Assembly: GCF_028864635.1 (NCBI RefSeq) | Contig: NZ_CP104850.1 | Span: 998,001-1,062,000, forward strand | DNA length: 64,000 nt | Source: Cloacibacterium sp. TD35 | GTDB lineage: Bacteria; Bacteroidota; Bacteroidia; Flavobacteriales; Weeksellaceae | Reading direction: 5' to 3' | Shown: positions 18,821-27,658 of the stretch, in pieces | Layout: every line of letters starts with the position of its first letter | How positions within the stretch are numbered: position 1 is the stretch's first letter | Translations under genes and position numbers: made by a program | Notes under the pieces: model-generated | The model's database searches: none | Seen by the model: the letters and a program-made list of their open reading frames with translations, nothing else | Told to the model about the DNA's origin: nothing

Positions 18821-19495
18821 GTGGGGAAGAATAAGTTAGCAAGATTTGAAGAAAATAGAAAACTTCCAAATGTAATACAACCAAGTAGAGAAGAAGCCTT
18901 AGGTAATTTTGAACTGAAAGGTAAATGGAGAGAAAAGGTTTTTAAAAATGATAATCCAATAGTTTTGGAATTGGGTTGCGGAAAAGGAGAATATAGTGTA
19001 GGAATGGCAAAAGCCTTCCCAGAAAAAAACTTTATCGGAGTAGATATTAAGGGAGCGAGATTTTGGTTTGGAGCTAAAGAAGCTTTAGAAAAAGGTCTAA
19101 ATAATGCTGCTTTTTTACGTACTCAAATAGAATTAATAGATTGTTTTTTTGATGAAAATGAAGTAGATGAAATCTGGATTACTTTTCCAGATCCTCAGAT
19201 TAAATACAGAAGAGGAAAGCATAGATTGACTCATCCAGATTTTTTAAATCGTTATAAAAAAATTCTGAAACCTTCTGCTATAATTCATTTAAAAACAGAT
19301 TCTGAGTTTCTGCATGGTTATACTTTAGGAATTTTACAAGGGTATGGCCATGAAATTCTAACCGCTCATCATGATATTTATGGAGCGCCAGAATATGAAC
19401 CAGATACTCTTTATTTAAGAGAAATAAAGACTTATTATGAGGAATTGTTTTCTGCTAAAGGCAAAACGATTACTTATATTAAGTTTAGGTTATAA
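18821..19495 (+). CDS. trmB: tRNA (guanine-N7)-methyltransferase
   Basis: Methylates G46 of tRNA with S-adenosylmethionine. 224 residues beginning at a GTG, supported by the promoter 20 bases upstream and by the family-typical start MGKNKLARFEENRKLPNV. The SAM-binding motif LELGCGKGEYSVGMA (about 49-63), the FIGVDIKGARFW strand and TFPDPQIKYRRGKHRLTHP, where TrmB enzymes carry the catalytic Asp and tRNA-binding Arg/His, are all present. The DUF6759-like gene follows after 21 bases and is probably cotranscribed. Confidence 0.95.
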   Translation: MGKNKLARFEENRKLPNVIQPSREEALGNFELKGKWREKVFKNDNPIVLELGCGKGEYSVGMAKAFPEKNFIGVDIKGARFWFGAKEALEKGLNNAAFLRTQIELIDCFFDENEVDEIWITFPDPQIKYRRGKHRLTHPDFLNRYKKILKPSAIIHLKTDSEFLHGYTLGILQGYGHEILTAHHDIYGAPEYEPDTLYLREIKTYYEELFSAKGKTITYIKFRL

Positions 19496-19516
19496 ATCGA
19501 AATAAAAAAGAAAAGA

Positions 19517-20044
19517 ATGAAAAGAGCGTTTGTTTTATTTACGGCACTTTGTGTCGTACATTTTTCGGCTCAAGAAAAAACCGAAAATGTTCAGCTTACA
19601 GCAAGAAGTCAAGTGTCTACTGTAGAGGCTGTATCTATGCTTGGTAATTATAATACTAATCAAGAGTCTAGTGAATTAAAAAAAGAAGTCACAAAGCCTA
19701 AGACTGATAAGGATGAAAATGCTGCTTTCGAAGAGTTGATGAAATCTGAAAACGAAAAAAACAAAAAACTCCTTACAGCTCAAGTTTTAAATGAAATGCT
19801 TGGGAGTGACCAGAAAGACACATTAAGCCTTTTATTGGTGAAAAATGTATCAGATTGTAATATGGTACTAAAAGTGGTGGGAAAAACAAGCTATAACATT
19901 CCTATTCCTGCAAATGGCCAGAATGCAGTGATGGTAGAAAAAGGAGTATATCAATTAACGGGTAAAGTTTGTGAATTACAATATGATACTCAGAAGGATC
20001 TCAGCAAAAATCTTTTAGTAGCTATTAAAAGAATGGAAAATTAA
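19517..20044 (+). CDS. Secreted DUF6759-like protein (paralogue of 46183-46758)
   Basis: 175 residues with a signal peptide (about 1-18, VHFSAQ). The middle (60-90) is very Lys/Glu-rich and probably helical. The C-terminal 85 residues (LSLLLVKNVSDCNMVLKVVG ... KGVYQLTGKVCELQYDTQKD) align over their whole length with the protein at 46183-46758, including both Cys residues. I associate this domain with DUF6759 of the Chryseobacterium group, from memory. A small periplasmic beta-domain with one disulfide is likely. Function unknown. Confidence 0.65.
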   Translation: MKRAFVLFTALCVVHFSAQEKTENVQLTARSQVSTVEAVSMLGNYNTNQESSELKKEVTKPKTDKDENAAFEELMKSENEKNKKLLTAQVLNEMLGSDQKDTLSLLLVKNVSDCNMVLKVVGKTSYNIPIPANGQNAVMVEKGVYQLTGKVCELQYDTQKDLSKNLLVAIKRMEN

Positions 20045-20060
20045 AAAAACAATATCAATA

Positions 20061-20096
20061 AAAAAAACTCTCAAGAATTTCTTGAGAGTTTTTTGT
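20061..20096. terminator. Bidirectional terminator between the DUF6759-like gene and rpsB
   Basis: AAACTCTCAAGAA pairs with TTCTTGAGAGTTT, with A and T runs outside. It closes the ribosomal operon right after rpsB. Confidence 0.85.
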
Positions 20097-20115
20097 TGGT
20101 ATGATCTTCGAAAAA

Positions 20116-20874
20116 TTATTCAGCGTCAAAGTCTTTATCTGCATCAGCAGTTACTTTTTCACCTTCTTTAGATTTTTCTTTATCAGCTTTTCTTTGAGAT
20201 TGACCTTCTTTGATAGATTCTGATACTACAGAAAGAATCATGTCAATAGATTTAGAAGCATCATCGTTTCCTGGAATTACGAAGTCTACTTTTCTAGGGT
20301 CTGAGTTAGTATCTACGATACCAAATACAGGAATACCTAATTTTTTAGCTTCAGTTACAGCGATGTGTTCTCTCATAATATCTACTACGAATACAGCAGA
20401 AGGAAGTCTAACCATGTCAGCGATAGAACCTAAGTTCTTCTCCAAGTTAGCTCTTTGTCTGTCTACTTGTAATCTTTCTTTTTTAGATAAAGTTTCGAAT
20501 GTACCATCTTTCTTCATTTTATCGATAGCGTTCATTTTCTTAACCGCTTTTCTGATAGTAACGAAGTTAGTTAACATTCCACCTGGCCATCTTTCAGTGA
20601 TGTAAGGCATGTTAAGTTCTGATGCGTGTTTTGCTACTACTTCTTTAGCTTGTTTTTTAGTAGCCACGAAAAGAACTTTTTTACCTGCAGAAGTAATTTT
20701 TTCTAAAGCGTTGCAAGCTTCATCTAATTTCACTGCAGTTTTATGCAAATCGATAATGTGAATACCGTTTTTCTCCATGAAAATGTATGGAGCCATATTA
20801 GGATTCCACTTTCTAGTCATGTGACCAAAGTGTACGCCTGCTTCTAATAAGTCTTTAACTTGTGCTTTTGCCAT
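20116..20874 (-). CDS. rpsB: 30S ribosomal protein S2
   Basis: 252 residues. The N-terminus AQVKDLLEAGVHFGHMTRKW, FVATKKQAKEVV, RWPGGMLTNF and GIPVFGIVDTNSDPRKVDFV are S2 hallmarks. The tail is Lys/Glu/Asp-rich. It is the last gene of rplM-rpsI-rpsB. tsf, which normally follows rpsB, is absent here and lies 25 kb away at 45234-46058. A hairpin lies in the 129-base gap upstream. Confidence 0.98.
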   Translation of the reverse strand: MAKAQVKDLLEAGVHFGHMTRKWNPNMAPYIFMEKNGIHIIDLHKTAVKLDEACNALEKITSAGKKVLFVATKKQAKEVVAKHASELNMPYITERWPGGMLTNFVTIRKAVKKMNAIDKMKKDGTFETLSKKERLQVDRQRANLEKNLGSIADMVRLPSAVFVVDIMREHIAVTEAKKLGIPVFGIVDTNSDPRKVDFVIPGNDDASKSIDMILSVVSESIKEGQSQRKADKEKSKEGEKVTADADKDFDAE

Positions 20875-20916
20875 TTTTTTAATTTTTGTTAGTTTACGTT
20901 CCGCTTTTAAGCAATC

Positions 20917-20943
20917 AACTTTACGTTGGATGGGAGTAAAGTT
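20917..20943 (-). promoter_or_regulatory. Hairpin in the rpsI-rpsB spacer
   Basis: AACTTTAC (20917-20924) and GTAAAGTT (20936-20943) are exact reverse complements, with an 11-base loop. No T-run follows, so it is not a usual terminator. It may be a processing site or the binding site for S2 autoregulation; the latter is inference. Confidence 0.4.
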
Positions 20944-21003
20944 TGGGTGCTAAACATAACGGGCAATTTTTGTAATAATTTGTAAATAAACCGAGAAAAA
21001 AGA

Positions 21004-21390
21004 TTAACGTTTTGAGAATTGGAATCTCTTTCTTGCTTTTTTCTGACCTGGTTTTTTTCTTTCTACCATTCTAGCGTCTCTAGTAAGAAGACCAGCTGGC
21101 TTAAGCGCTAATCTGTTTTCTTCATTAATTGCACATAGTGCTCTAGAAATCCCTAGTCTAATTGCTTCAGCTTGACCTGTAATTCCACCACCGAAAACGT
21201 TTACAGTAACATCGTACTGACCTACAGTTTCAGTTAATAAGAACGGTTGGTTTACTTTATATACTAACATGTCAGTACAGAAGTAAGTTTTTGCATCTTT
21301 ACCATTTACAGTGATGTTACCAGTACCTGGTTTCACGTAAACTCTAGCTACAGAAGTTTTTCTTCTTCCAATCTTGTGAACTATAGACAT
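21004..21390 (-). CDS. rpsI: 30S ribosomal protein S9
   Basis: 128 residues, normal length. [20 protein letters not shown] at the start and the terminal [17 protein letters not shown], whose last Lys/Arg contacts P-site tRNA, are diagnostic. The start lies 2 bases after the rplM stop, so translation is probably coupled. Confidence 0.98.
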   Translation of the reverse strand: MSIVHKIGRRKTSVARVYVKPGTGNITVNGKDAKTYFCTDMLVYKVNQPFLLTETVGQYDVTVNVFGGGITGQAEAIRLGISRALCAINEENRLALKPAGLLTRDARMVERKKPGQKKARKRFQFSKR

Positions 21391-21392
21391 AA

Positions 21393-21848
21393 TTATTTAA
21401 TTTCGTTAAGGTTAATAACTTTTGGTTGCTGTGCTTCGTGCTTATGCTCAGACCCAGCGTATACATACAAATTCTTGTAGATAACACTTCCTAATTTGTT
21501 TTTTGGTAACATTCCTTTTACAGATTTTTCTACCAATTTACAATTGTCTTTTTTGTGCACTTCTTCAGCAGTTAACGATTTTTGACCACCTGGATATCCA
21601 GTATGCCAAATGTATTCTTTGTCTGCCCACTTGTTGCCAGATAAAGCAACTTGTTCTGCATTCAAAACGATTACGTTATCACCACAGTCTACGTGTGGAG
21701 TGTAATTCGTTTTGTGCTTACCTCTCAAAATCTTTGCAACTTTAGAAGCTAATCTTCCTAACGGTTGCCCAGCTGCATCTACCACAACCCATTCTTTCTT
21801 AGCGGTAGCTTTGTTAGCTGATACGGTTTTGTAACTTAATGTATTCAC
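21393..21848 (-). CDS. rplM: 50S ribosomal protein L13
   Basis: 151 residues with [20 protein letters not shown], the [13 protein letters not shown] strand and [12 protein letters not shown]. The start is a GTG ([13 protein letters not shown]). It is the first gene of the operon. A TACCTTTG -7 element lies upstream (complement of 21895-21902), leaving a leader of about 40 bases that contains one copy of a direct repeat. Confidence 0.97.
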   Translation of the reverse strand: MNTLSYKTVSANKATAKKEWVVVDAAGQPLGRLASKVAKILRGKHKTNYTPHVDCGDNVIVLNAEQVALSGNKWADKEYIWHTGYPGGQKSLTAEEVHKKDNCKLVEKSVKGMLPKNKLGSVIYKNLYVYAGSEHKHEAQQPKVINLNEIK

Positions 21849-21864
21849 TTATTATCGTTTACGA

Positions 21865-21964
21865 TTAAACATAATTTTCCCCTAAAAAGGTGTGCAAAGG
21901 TATGAATTTTTTTTGGAATTGAAAAATTTTATCAGGATTTAAACATAATTTTCCCCTTAAAAAT
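21865..21964. repeat. Direct repeat flanking the rplM promoter
   Basis: TTAAACATAATTTTCCCCT occurs at 21865-21883 and again at 21939-21957 (same strand), each followed by an A-rich stretch. The two copies are 74 bases apart and bracket the -7 element. On the mRNA the inner copy lies in the 5' leader. Confidence 0.6.
21895..21902 (-). promoter_or_regulatory. -7 promoter element of rplM-rpsI-rpsB
   Basis: On the minus strand this reads TACCTTTG, followed by CACACC, the probable start region. Confidence 0.6.
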
Positions 21965-21971
21965 TTAATTT

Positions 21972-22304
21972 TCAATCTCTTAATGACTTGGTGTTTCTGA
22001 AACTAGCCAATAAATAATACCCCACAAAAACAATAGAAAATTTAAAAACAGACGGCAACGCTTTTTCTAGGTCAAAAAGTAAAGCGCCTACCAGAACTAA
22101 AAAAATCATAGCACCAAAAGAAATTCCTAATTTTTTTGGCAGAGAAATAACAGGATTATCTAAGTAATAAGCCATTCCCCAAGCTAATCCGAAAGCAAAA
22201 CTGTAAAAAAGTTCAAGCCATAATCCACCACTTTCTAATAAGAAATGATTGATTAAAAAACTGATTAAAGTTCCTGCTATGGTGTATAATAAAGCTCTCT
22301 TCAT
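21972..22304 (-). CDS. Small integral membrane protein, unknown
   Basis: I do not recognise the family. 110 residues with four predicted membrane helices (about 5-22, 27-46, 58-78 and 83-102) and short polar loops; it ends [10 protein letters not shown]. It is transcribed towards the ribosomal operon and divergently from icmF. No catalytic or transport motif is visible. Confidence 0.6.
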   Translation of the reverse strand: MKRALLYTIAGTLISFLINHFLLESGGLWLELFYSFAFGLAWGMAYYLDNPVISLPKKLGISFGAMIFLVLVGALLFDLEKALPSVFKFSIVFVGYYLLASFRNTKSLRD

Positions 22305-22355
22305 GTTTTAAAATTTTTACAAAAATACTTAATTTTTCAATTCTCGGGATTTTTC

Positions 22356-22363
22356 TATCTTTG
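22356..22363 (+). promoter_or_regulatory. -7 promoter element of icmF
   Basis: TATCTTTG ends 21 bases before the ATG at 22385. The earlier TTG at 22361 falls inside it and is not the start. Confidence 0.6.
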
Positions 22364-22384
22364 AGGCCTATCGAAAAGTTATTT

Positions 22385-25300
22385 ATGGAAACCCAAAAAT
22401 ATCAACCTAAAAACAAGGTAAGAGTAGTTACAGCATCCTCTCTTTTTGACGGACATGACGCTGCCATTAACATTATGCGAAGAGTGATTCAAGGAACAGG
22501 ATGCGAAGTCATTCACCTTGGCCATGATAAATCTGCAGAAGAAGTAGTAAACTGTGCTATTCAAGAAGATGCAAACGCTATTGCACTTACGTCCTATCAA
22601 GGCGGTCACAATGAATATTTTAAATACATCTATGATTTACTTCGTGAGAAAAATTCTCCTCAAATCAAAATTTTTGGTGGAGGTGGTGGAGTAATTCTTC
22701 CTGAAGAAATCAAAGATTTAATGCAGTACGGAATAGACAGAATTTATTCTCCAGATGATGGTAGAGAAATGGGATTGCAAGGGATGATTGATGATTTGGT
22801 TCAGAAATCTGATTTTGCAACTGGCGAAAATATTACCGTTTCTGACATTGAAAATATCAAATTTGAAGATGCCAAATCTATCGCTCAATTGATTTCTGCA
22901 GTAGAAAACTTCTCAGATGAGAAACCAGAATTGGTTTCAGCATTAAAAGAAAAAGCAAAACATTTCAATATTCCCATCATTGGAATTACAGGAACTGGTG
23001 GTGCAGGTAAATCTTCATTAACAGATGAATTGGTGCGTAGATTTTTAAGAGCTAACGCGGATAAAAAAATTGCGATTATTTCCGTAGACCCTTCTAAAAA
23101 GAAAACGGGAGGCGCACTTCTCGGCGATAGAATCAGAATGAATTCTATTAATGATTCTAGAGTTTACATGCGTTCTATGGCTACTCGTGAGAACAATGTT
23201 TCGGTTTCGCCTTACATTCATTCTGCATTAGATGTTTTAAAAATTTCTAGTCCAGATATTATCATTTTAGAAACTTCGGGAATTGGTCAGTCTGGTTCAG
23301 AAATTACTGAAATTGCAGACGTTTCTATGTATGTAATGACTCCAGAATATGGTGCTTCTACGCAGTTAGAGAAAATTGACATGTTAGATTATGCAGATTT
23401 AATAGCATTGAATAAATCTGACAAAAGAGGAGCTTTAGATGCTATTCAAGCAGTGAGAAAACAGTTTCAGCGTAACCACCAATTGTGGGAAAAACCATTA
23501 GAAGAAATGCCAGTTTTTTCTACGAAGGCAAGTCAGTTTAACGATTGGGGAACTACCGCTCTGTACAATGCATTGATTGAAAAAGTGAATGCTAAATTCA
23601 CTTCATTAGATTTAAAATCGTACGAAGAACAAAACGTTTCGGAAGAATCTACTATTATTCCACCAAAAAGAGTTCGTTACCTTTCTGAAATTGTAGACAA
23701 TAATAAAAATTACGACAAAGAAGTTGAGGAACAAGCATTAATCGCTAAAAAAATGTATCTCATTGATGGTGCTAAAGCGCTGATTACAGATGATGAACAT
23801 ACTACAGATAAACTTGAAAAAGTTTTCCTAAAAACCAAAAAAGAACTTTCGGAAGAAAACAGATTGTTCCTTCAAGGTTGGCATCATTTCAAAGAAGAAA
23901 TGCAACAAGATAGCTTCTCTTATTTGGTTCGTGGAAAAGAAATTAAGGTAGAAACGAAATATGAATCACTTTCTCATCTTAAAATTCCAAAAATTGCTTT
24001 GCCAAAATTCCAAGATTGGGGCGATTTAATTCGTTGGAAAGGTCAAGAAAACGTTCCGGGAGCATTTCCTTACACTGCGGGAATTTATCCTTTCAAAAGA
24101 ACAGGTGAAGACCCTACCAGAATGTTTGCAGGTGAAGGCGGTCCAGAACGTACCAACAGAAGATTTCACTATGTTTCTGCGGAAATGCCTGCGAAAAGAC
24201 TTTCAACTGCTTTTGATTCTGTGACTTTATATGGTCAAGATCCTGCTTTCCCACCAGATATTTACGGAAAAATCGGTAATGCGGGAGTTTCTATCGCGAC
24301 TTTAGATGATGCTAAAAAATTATATTCAGGTTTTGATTTAATCAATGCATTGACTTCAGTTTCGATGACGATTAATGGCCCTGCTCCAATGATTTTGGCG
24401 TTTTTCATGAATGCGGCAATCGATCAAAACGTAGAAAAATACATCGAAGAAAACAATCTTTGGTCTAAAGTTGATGAAAAACTTAAAGCAAAATTTGATG
24501 ATAAAGGCTTAAAAAGACCAGTTTATAATGGCAATCTGCCAGAATCTAATAATGGATTGGGTTTAAAACTTTTAGGTTTAACAGGTGATGAAATTGTAGA
24601 TGCAGAAACCTATCAAAAAATAAAAGCACAAACTATTGCTACGGTTCGTGGAACTGTTCAGGCGGATATTTTAAAGGAAGATCAAGCACAGAATACTTGT
24701 ATTTTCTCTACAGAATTTGCCTTGAGATTAATGGGAGATGTTCAGGAATATTTCATTCAAAATAAAGTGAGAAACTTCTATTCGGTTTCTATCTCTGGTT
24801 ACCATATTGCTGAAGCTGGTGCGAACCCGATTTCTCAGTTGGCATTTACTTTGGCAAACGGTTTCACTTATGTGGAATATTATTTGAGCAGAGGAATGGA
24901 TATCAATGATTTTGCACCGAATTTATCTTTCTTCTTCTCTAATGGAATCGACCCAGAATATGCTGTAATCGGTAGAGTGGCGAGAAGAATTTGGGCAAAA
25001 GCAATGAAACTGAAATATGGAGCTGATGAAAGAAGCCAAATGTTGAAGTACCACATTCAAACTTCTGGTCGTTCACTTCACGCACAAGAAATTGATTTTA
25101 ACGATATCAGAACTACGCTTCAAGCGTTGTACGCAATTTATGATAATTGTAACTCGTTGCATACCAATGCTTATGATGAAGCGATTACTACGCCAACTGA
25201 AGAATCAGTACGTAGAGCAATGGCGATTCAGTTGATTATCAACAAAGAACTTGGATTAGCGAAAAATGAAAATCCGTTGCAGGGGTCTTTTATTATTGAA

Positions 25301-25747
25301 GAATTAACGGATTTGGTAGAAGAAGCGGTGTATGCAGAATTTGATAGAATTACAGAACGTGGAGGAGTTCTAGGAGCAATGGAAACCATGTATCAGCGTT
25401 CAAAAATTCAGGAAGAATCGATGCATTACGAATGGCTAAAACATACAGGAGAATATCCAATTATTGGAGTGAATACTTTCCTAGGAAAAGACGGTTCACC
25501 TACAGTTTTACCAGGAGAAGTAATTCGTTCTACTGAAGAAGAAAAGCAGTTGCAGATTCAGAATTTAGAGAACTTCCAGAAATCAAATGAAGATAAAACT
25601 CATGAATGGTTGCAGAAACTTCAAATGGCTGCCATCAATCAGAAAAACTTATTCGAAATGATGATGGAAGCAGTAAAATATTGTTCACTCGGACAAATTA
25701 CCAACGCACTTTTCGAAGTGGGCGGTAAATACCGAAGAAATATGTAG
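22385..25747 (+). CDS. icmF: Fused isobutyryl-CoA mutase IcmF
   Basis: 1120 residues joining three parts. The N-terminal B12-binding domain has the cobalt-ligating loop DGHDAAI (22-28). The middle is a MeaB-like GTPase chaperone: Walker A GTGGAGKS (203-210), [18 protein letters not shown], and NKSD (343-346). The C-terminal domain is the (beta/alpha)8 acyl-CoA mutase (about 540-1120; [43 protein letters not shown]). Phe570 in IYPFKR and Gln892 are where methylmalonyl-CoA mutases have Tyr and Arg, which marks isobutyryl-CoA/n-butyryl-CoA isomerisation; pivalyl-CoA is another possible substrate. A terminator follows. Residue-specificity rules are family knowledge. Confidence 0.9.
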   Translation: METQKYQPKNKVRVVTASSLFDGHDAAINIMRRVIQGTGCEVIHLGHDKSAEEVVNCAIQEDANAIALTSYQGGHNEYFKYIYDLLREKNSPQIKIFGGGGGVILPEEIKDLMQYGIDRIYSPDDGREMGLQGMIDDLVQKSDFATGENITVSDIENIKFEDAKSIAQLISAVENFSDEKPELVSALKEKAKHFNIPIIGITGTGGAGKSSLTDELVRRFLRANADKKIAIISVDPSKKKTGGALLGDRIRMNSINDSRVYMRSMATRENNVSVSPYIHSALDVLKISSPDIIILETSGIGQSGSEITEIADVSMYVMTPEYGASTQLEKIDMLDYADLIALNKSDKRGALDAIQAVRKQFQRNHQLWEKPLEEMPVFSTKASQFNDWGTTALYNALIEKVNAKFTSLDLKSYEEQNVSEESTIIPPKRVRYLSEIVDNNKNYDKEVEEQALIAKKMYLIDGAKALITDDEHTTDKLEKVFLKTKKELSEENRLFLQGWHHFKEEMQQDSFSYLVRGKEIKVETKYESLSHLKIPKIALPKFQDWGDLIRWKGQENVPGAFPYTAGIYPFKRTGEDPTRMFAGEGGPERTNRRFHYVSAEMPAKRLSTAFDSVTLYGQDPAFPPDIYGKIGNAGVSIATLDDAKKLYSGFDLINALTSVSMTINGPAPMILAFFMNAAIDQNVEKYIEENNLWSKVDEKLKAKFDDKGLKRPVYNGNLPESNNGLGLKLLGLTGDEIVDAETYQKIKAQTIATVRGTVQADILKEDQAQNTCIFSTEFALRLMGDVQEYFIQNKVRNFYSVSISGYHIAEAGANPISQLAFTLANGFTYVEYYLSRGMDINDFAPNLSFFFSNGIDPEYAVIGRVARRIWAKAMKLKYGADERSQMLKYHIQTSGRSLHAQEIDFNDIRTTLQALYAIYDNCNSLHTNAYDEAITTPTEESVRRAMAIQLIINKELGLAKNENPLQGSFIIEELTDLVEEAVYAEFDRITERGGVLGAMETMYQRSKIQEESMHYEWLKHTGEYPIIGVNTFLGKDGSPTVLPGEVIRSTEEEKQLQIQNLENFQKSNEDKTHEWLQKLQMAAINQKNLFEMMMEAVKYCSLGQITNALFEVGGKYRRNM

Positions 25748-25772
25748 ACCGAAGTTCGGCTTCCAAAAATTT

Positions 25773-25802
25773 AAAAACTCCAGGATTTCTGGAGTTTTTT
25801 GT
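25773..25802 (+). terminator. Terminator of icmF
   Basis: AAAAACTCCAG pairs with CTGGAGTTTTT. A nearly identical hairpin follows the next gene at 26604-26632. Confidence 0.85.
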
Positions 25803-25810
25803 TATATTTG
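25803..25810 (+). promoter_or_regulatory. -7 promoter element of the 25826 gene
   Basis: TATATTTG ends 15 bases before the ATG. Confidence 0.5.
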
Positions 25811-25825
25811 GAATAAACTAATAAA

Positions 25826-26605
25826 ATGAAAAAATCTTTTAAAATAGAGAATCCTTGTTCAGAGAATTGGGAAAGCATGATAGATATTCCAGAAGGTAAA
25901 TTCTGTAATGTTTGCTCAAAAAAAGTTTGGGATTTAACTGATAAACCTACAGAAGAAATTGGGGGAATTCTTAAAGAAAATCCAAAACTCTGCGGAAGAA
26001 TTAATAAATCGAAAGTAAATATTGCATCAAGCATTTTAATTGCTGTTTCATTAACCACAGTTTCTTGTTCTAATCAAAAAGTTATTCAGAATAATTCTAT
26101 TGAGAATATTTTAGATAAAAAGATTTTAATTAAAGGAAAAATTGATTCTGTAAAAATTGGTTTTAGAGAACCTCAATCAATAAAATTGATAACAAAATCA
26201 AAATTATACAATGGAACAATTGATACTGATAATAATTTTCAAATCGAAGTTCCAGAATCTATAATTCAACAAAAGAATATTTTAAAAATTTCCTATAATC
26301 AAATTAAATATGGAAAAGTAATTAAGGGAAGTTCTATTCATTTGCTTTCTAAAAATGATTTGTTTTCTAACAAAACACTACATGCTGATGATGGAATGCT
26401 TGAAATAGGAGCAGTAGTAATTGTAACACCAACTCCTCCAGATTTTTATTATTTTGATGGTAAAAGAATTTCTAGAAATAAATTTGAAAAAATTAAAAAA
26501 GAAAATCCAAATTTTGAATACATTTATTTAGACGAAGAAGTAATGACTGATATTATTACCAAAAATGCATACGTTGGAACAGTATATTTGCTTTACTCAA
26601 AATAA
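25826..26605 (+). CDS. Membrane protein with an N-terminal C-x-x-C zinc-ribbon-like module
   Basis: 259 residues. The first 55 residues hold the pattern C-S-E-N-W-x-x-M ... GKFCNVCSKKVWDLTD (Cys at 11, 32 and 35, another at 57), a module seen at the start of many Bacteroidota proteins and probably metal-binding. A single hydrophobic helix (about 67-82, IASSILIAVSLTTVSC) follows, then about 175 residues rich in Lys and Ile. The likely topology is a small cytoplasmic module, one membrane helix and an external domain. That is the layout of anti-sigma factors, but no sigma factor gene is nearby. Function unknown. Confidence 0.6.
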   Translation: MKKSFKIENPCSENWESMIDIPEGKFCNVCSKKVWDLTDKPTEEIGGILKENPKLCGRINKSKVNIASSILIAVSLTTVSCSNQKVIQNNSIENILDKKILIKGKIDSVKIGFREPQSIKLITKSKLYNGTIDTDNNFQIEVPESIIQQKNILKISYNQIKYGKVIKGSSIHLLSKNDLFSNKTLHADDGMLEIGAVVIVTPTPPDFYYFDGKRISRNKFEKIKKENPNFEYIYLDEEVMTDIITKNAYVGTVYLLYSK

Positions 26606-26632
26606 AAAACTCCAGAATTTCTGGAGTTTTTT
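26604..26632. terminator. Bidirectional terminator, near-copy of 25773-25802
   Basis: AACTCCAGAA pairs with TTCTGGAGTT with A and T runs outside. It lies between convergent genes, and its right arm plus GTTATA repeats the sequence after icmF. Confidence 0.85.
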
Positions 26633-26633
26633 G

Positions 26634-27554
26634 TTATAACTGACTAGCAATTCCTTCTACAAATGTTTTGGTGAAATCTTTGTTCATAGCTTTTCGGTGT
26701 TCAAATTTTGGAATCACTAGATTTTCAGTAAGCTGTTCTGTGGTTTTTCCTTCGGCAAGAGATTTTTTAATAAAATCTGCGCTGGCTTCTAAGAAATTTC
26801 TCATTTCGGTAAGATTTTCTAGGTTTCCTTTCGTGAGATTTTTATCAGGAGCATGCCCAAAAATAAACAAAGTGTCTTTATCAAAAGAGGAAATGGCTTT
26901 TTCTAAAACGGAAATCCAACTTCTAAAATTAGAACCATCTTTTACACGATAAACAGGAATCATGTTGATAAACATTAAATCTCCCATGTGCACCACATTG
27001 TCTTTTTCGAAATGATACATCGCGTCACCAAAAGTATGTCCCGCTCCGAAATGATAAGCGGTTACTCTTTCTCCACCAGATTTGATAAGATATTGGTCGT
27101 CAAATAAAATATTAGCATATACCTGCTTATCTAAATTTTTAGCGAGTTCTGCTGCATTTTTCTGCAATTCTGGAACATTCTTTTGTGCTACAATTTTTTG
27201 AGTCAAATTTTTAAAAGCGAAATTTCCGCCTGTATGATCTGCGTGATGATGCGTGTTGCAAAGAAACTCAATAGGTTTTCCTTTGACTTGAGAAACGGAA
27301 TCTATTAGGGTTTGAATATAATCTGGAAATTGAGAATCGATGACTACAAATGAATCTTTGGTTTCCAGTAAACCTACGGTTCCGCCACGATTGGTAAAAC
27401 TGCTCACATTTCCTCTGATTTTAGAAATATCACCTGCTGAAGATTTTAAAACCTCGAAAATTGCTCTTTGAGAAGTACAAGCCCATAACTGAGGCAAAAT
27501 AGCAACACCTAAAGTTGCGCCAAGAGAAGTGGTAAGAAATTCTTTGCGATTCAT
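26634..27554 (-). CDS. Exported metallo-beta-lactamase-fold hydrolase
   Basis: 306 residues from ATG 27554 (the frame reaches a GTG five codons earlier). The N-terminus MNRKEFLTTSLGATLGVAIL resembles a Tat-type signal with RK in place of RR, followed by a lipobox-like LWAC. The zinc motif THHHADHTGG (H-x-H-x-D-H), AGHTFGDAMYHF, the GDLMF Asp and FGHAPD with the last His form the complete metallo-hydrolase set. It lacks the usual B1 beta-lactamase insertions, so a lactonase or other ester hydrolase is as likely as a beta-lactamase. Cell-envelope location is inferred. Confidence 0.8.
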   Translation of the reverse strand: MNRKEFLTTSLGATLGVAILPQLWACTSQRAIFEVLKSSAGDISKIRGNVSSFTNRGGTVGLLETKDSFVVIDSQFPDYIQTLIDSVSQVKGKPIEFLCNTHHHADHTGGNFAFKNLTQKIVAQKNVPELQKNAAELAKNLDKQVYANILFDDQYLIKSGGERVTAYHFGAGHTFGDAMYHFEKDNVVHMGDLMFINMIPVYRVKDGSNFRSWISVLEKAISSFDKDTLFIFGHAPDKNLTKGNLENLTEMRNFLEASADFIKKSLAEGKTTEQLTENLVIPKFEHRKAMNKDFTKTFVEGIASQL

Positions 27555-27629
27555 GATATTATTTTTCACGAATTTAATTATTTATACGTTAAATAGTCTT
27601 AAAATTTATAATTTTTATTCGTAGAATAA

Positions 27630-27637
27630 TATCTTTG
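27630..27637 (+). promoter_or_regulatory. -7 promoter element of the desaturase gene
   Basis: TATCTTTG ends 21 bases before the ATG at 27659. Confidence 0.6.
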
Positions 27638-27658
27638 TCTTTTTAACATAATAATTAA

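Noticed and set aside
26634-27554. Metallo-hydrolase as an acquired antibiotic-resistance gene
   Set aside because: Only the general metallo-beta-lactamase fold motifs are present, with no mobile-element context; a resistance call is not supported.
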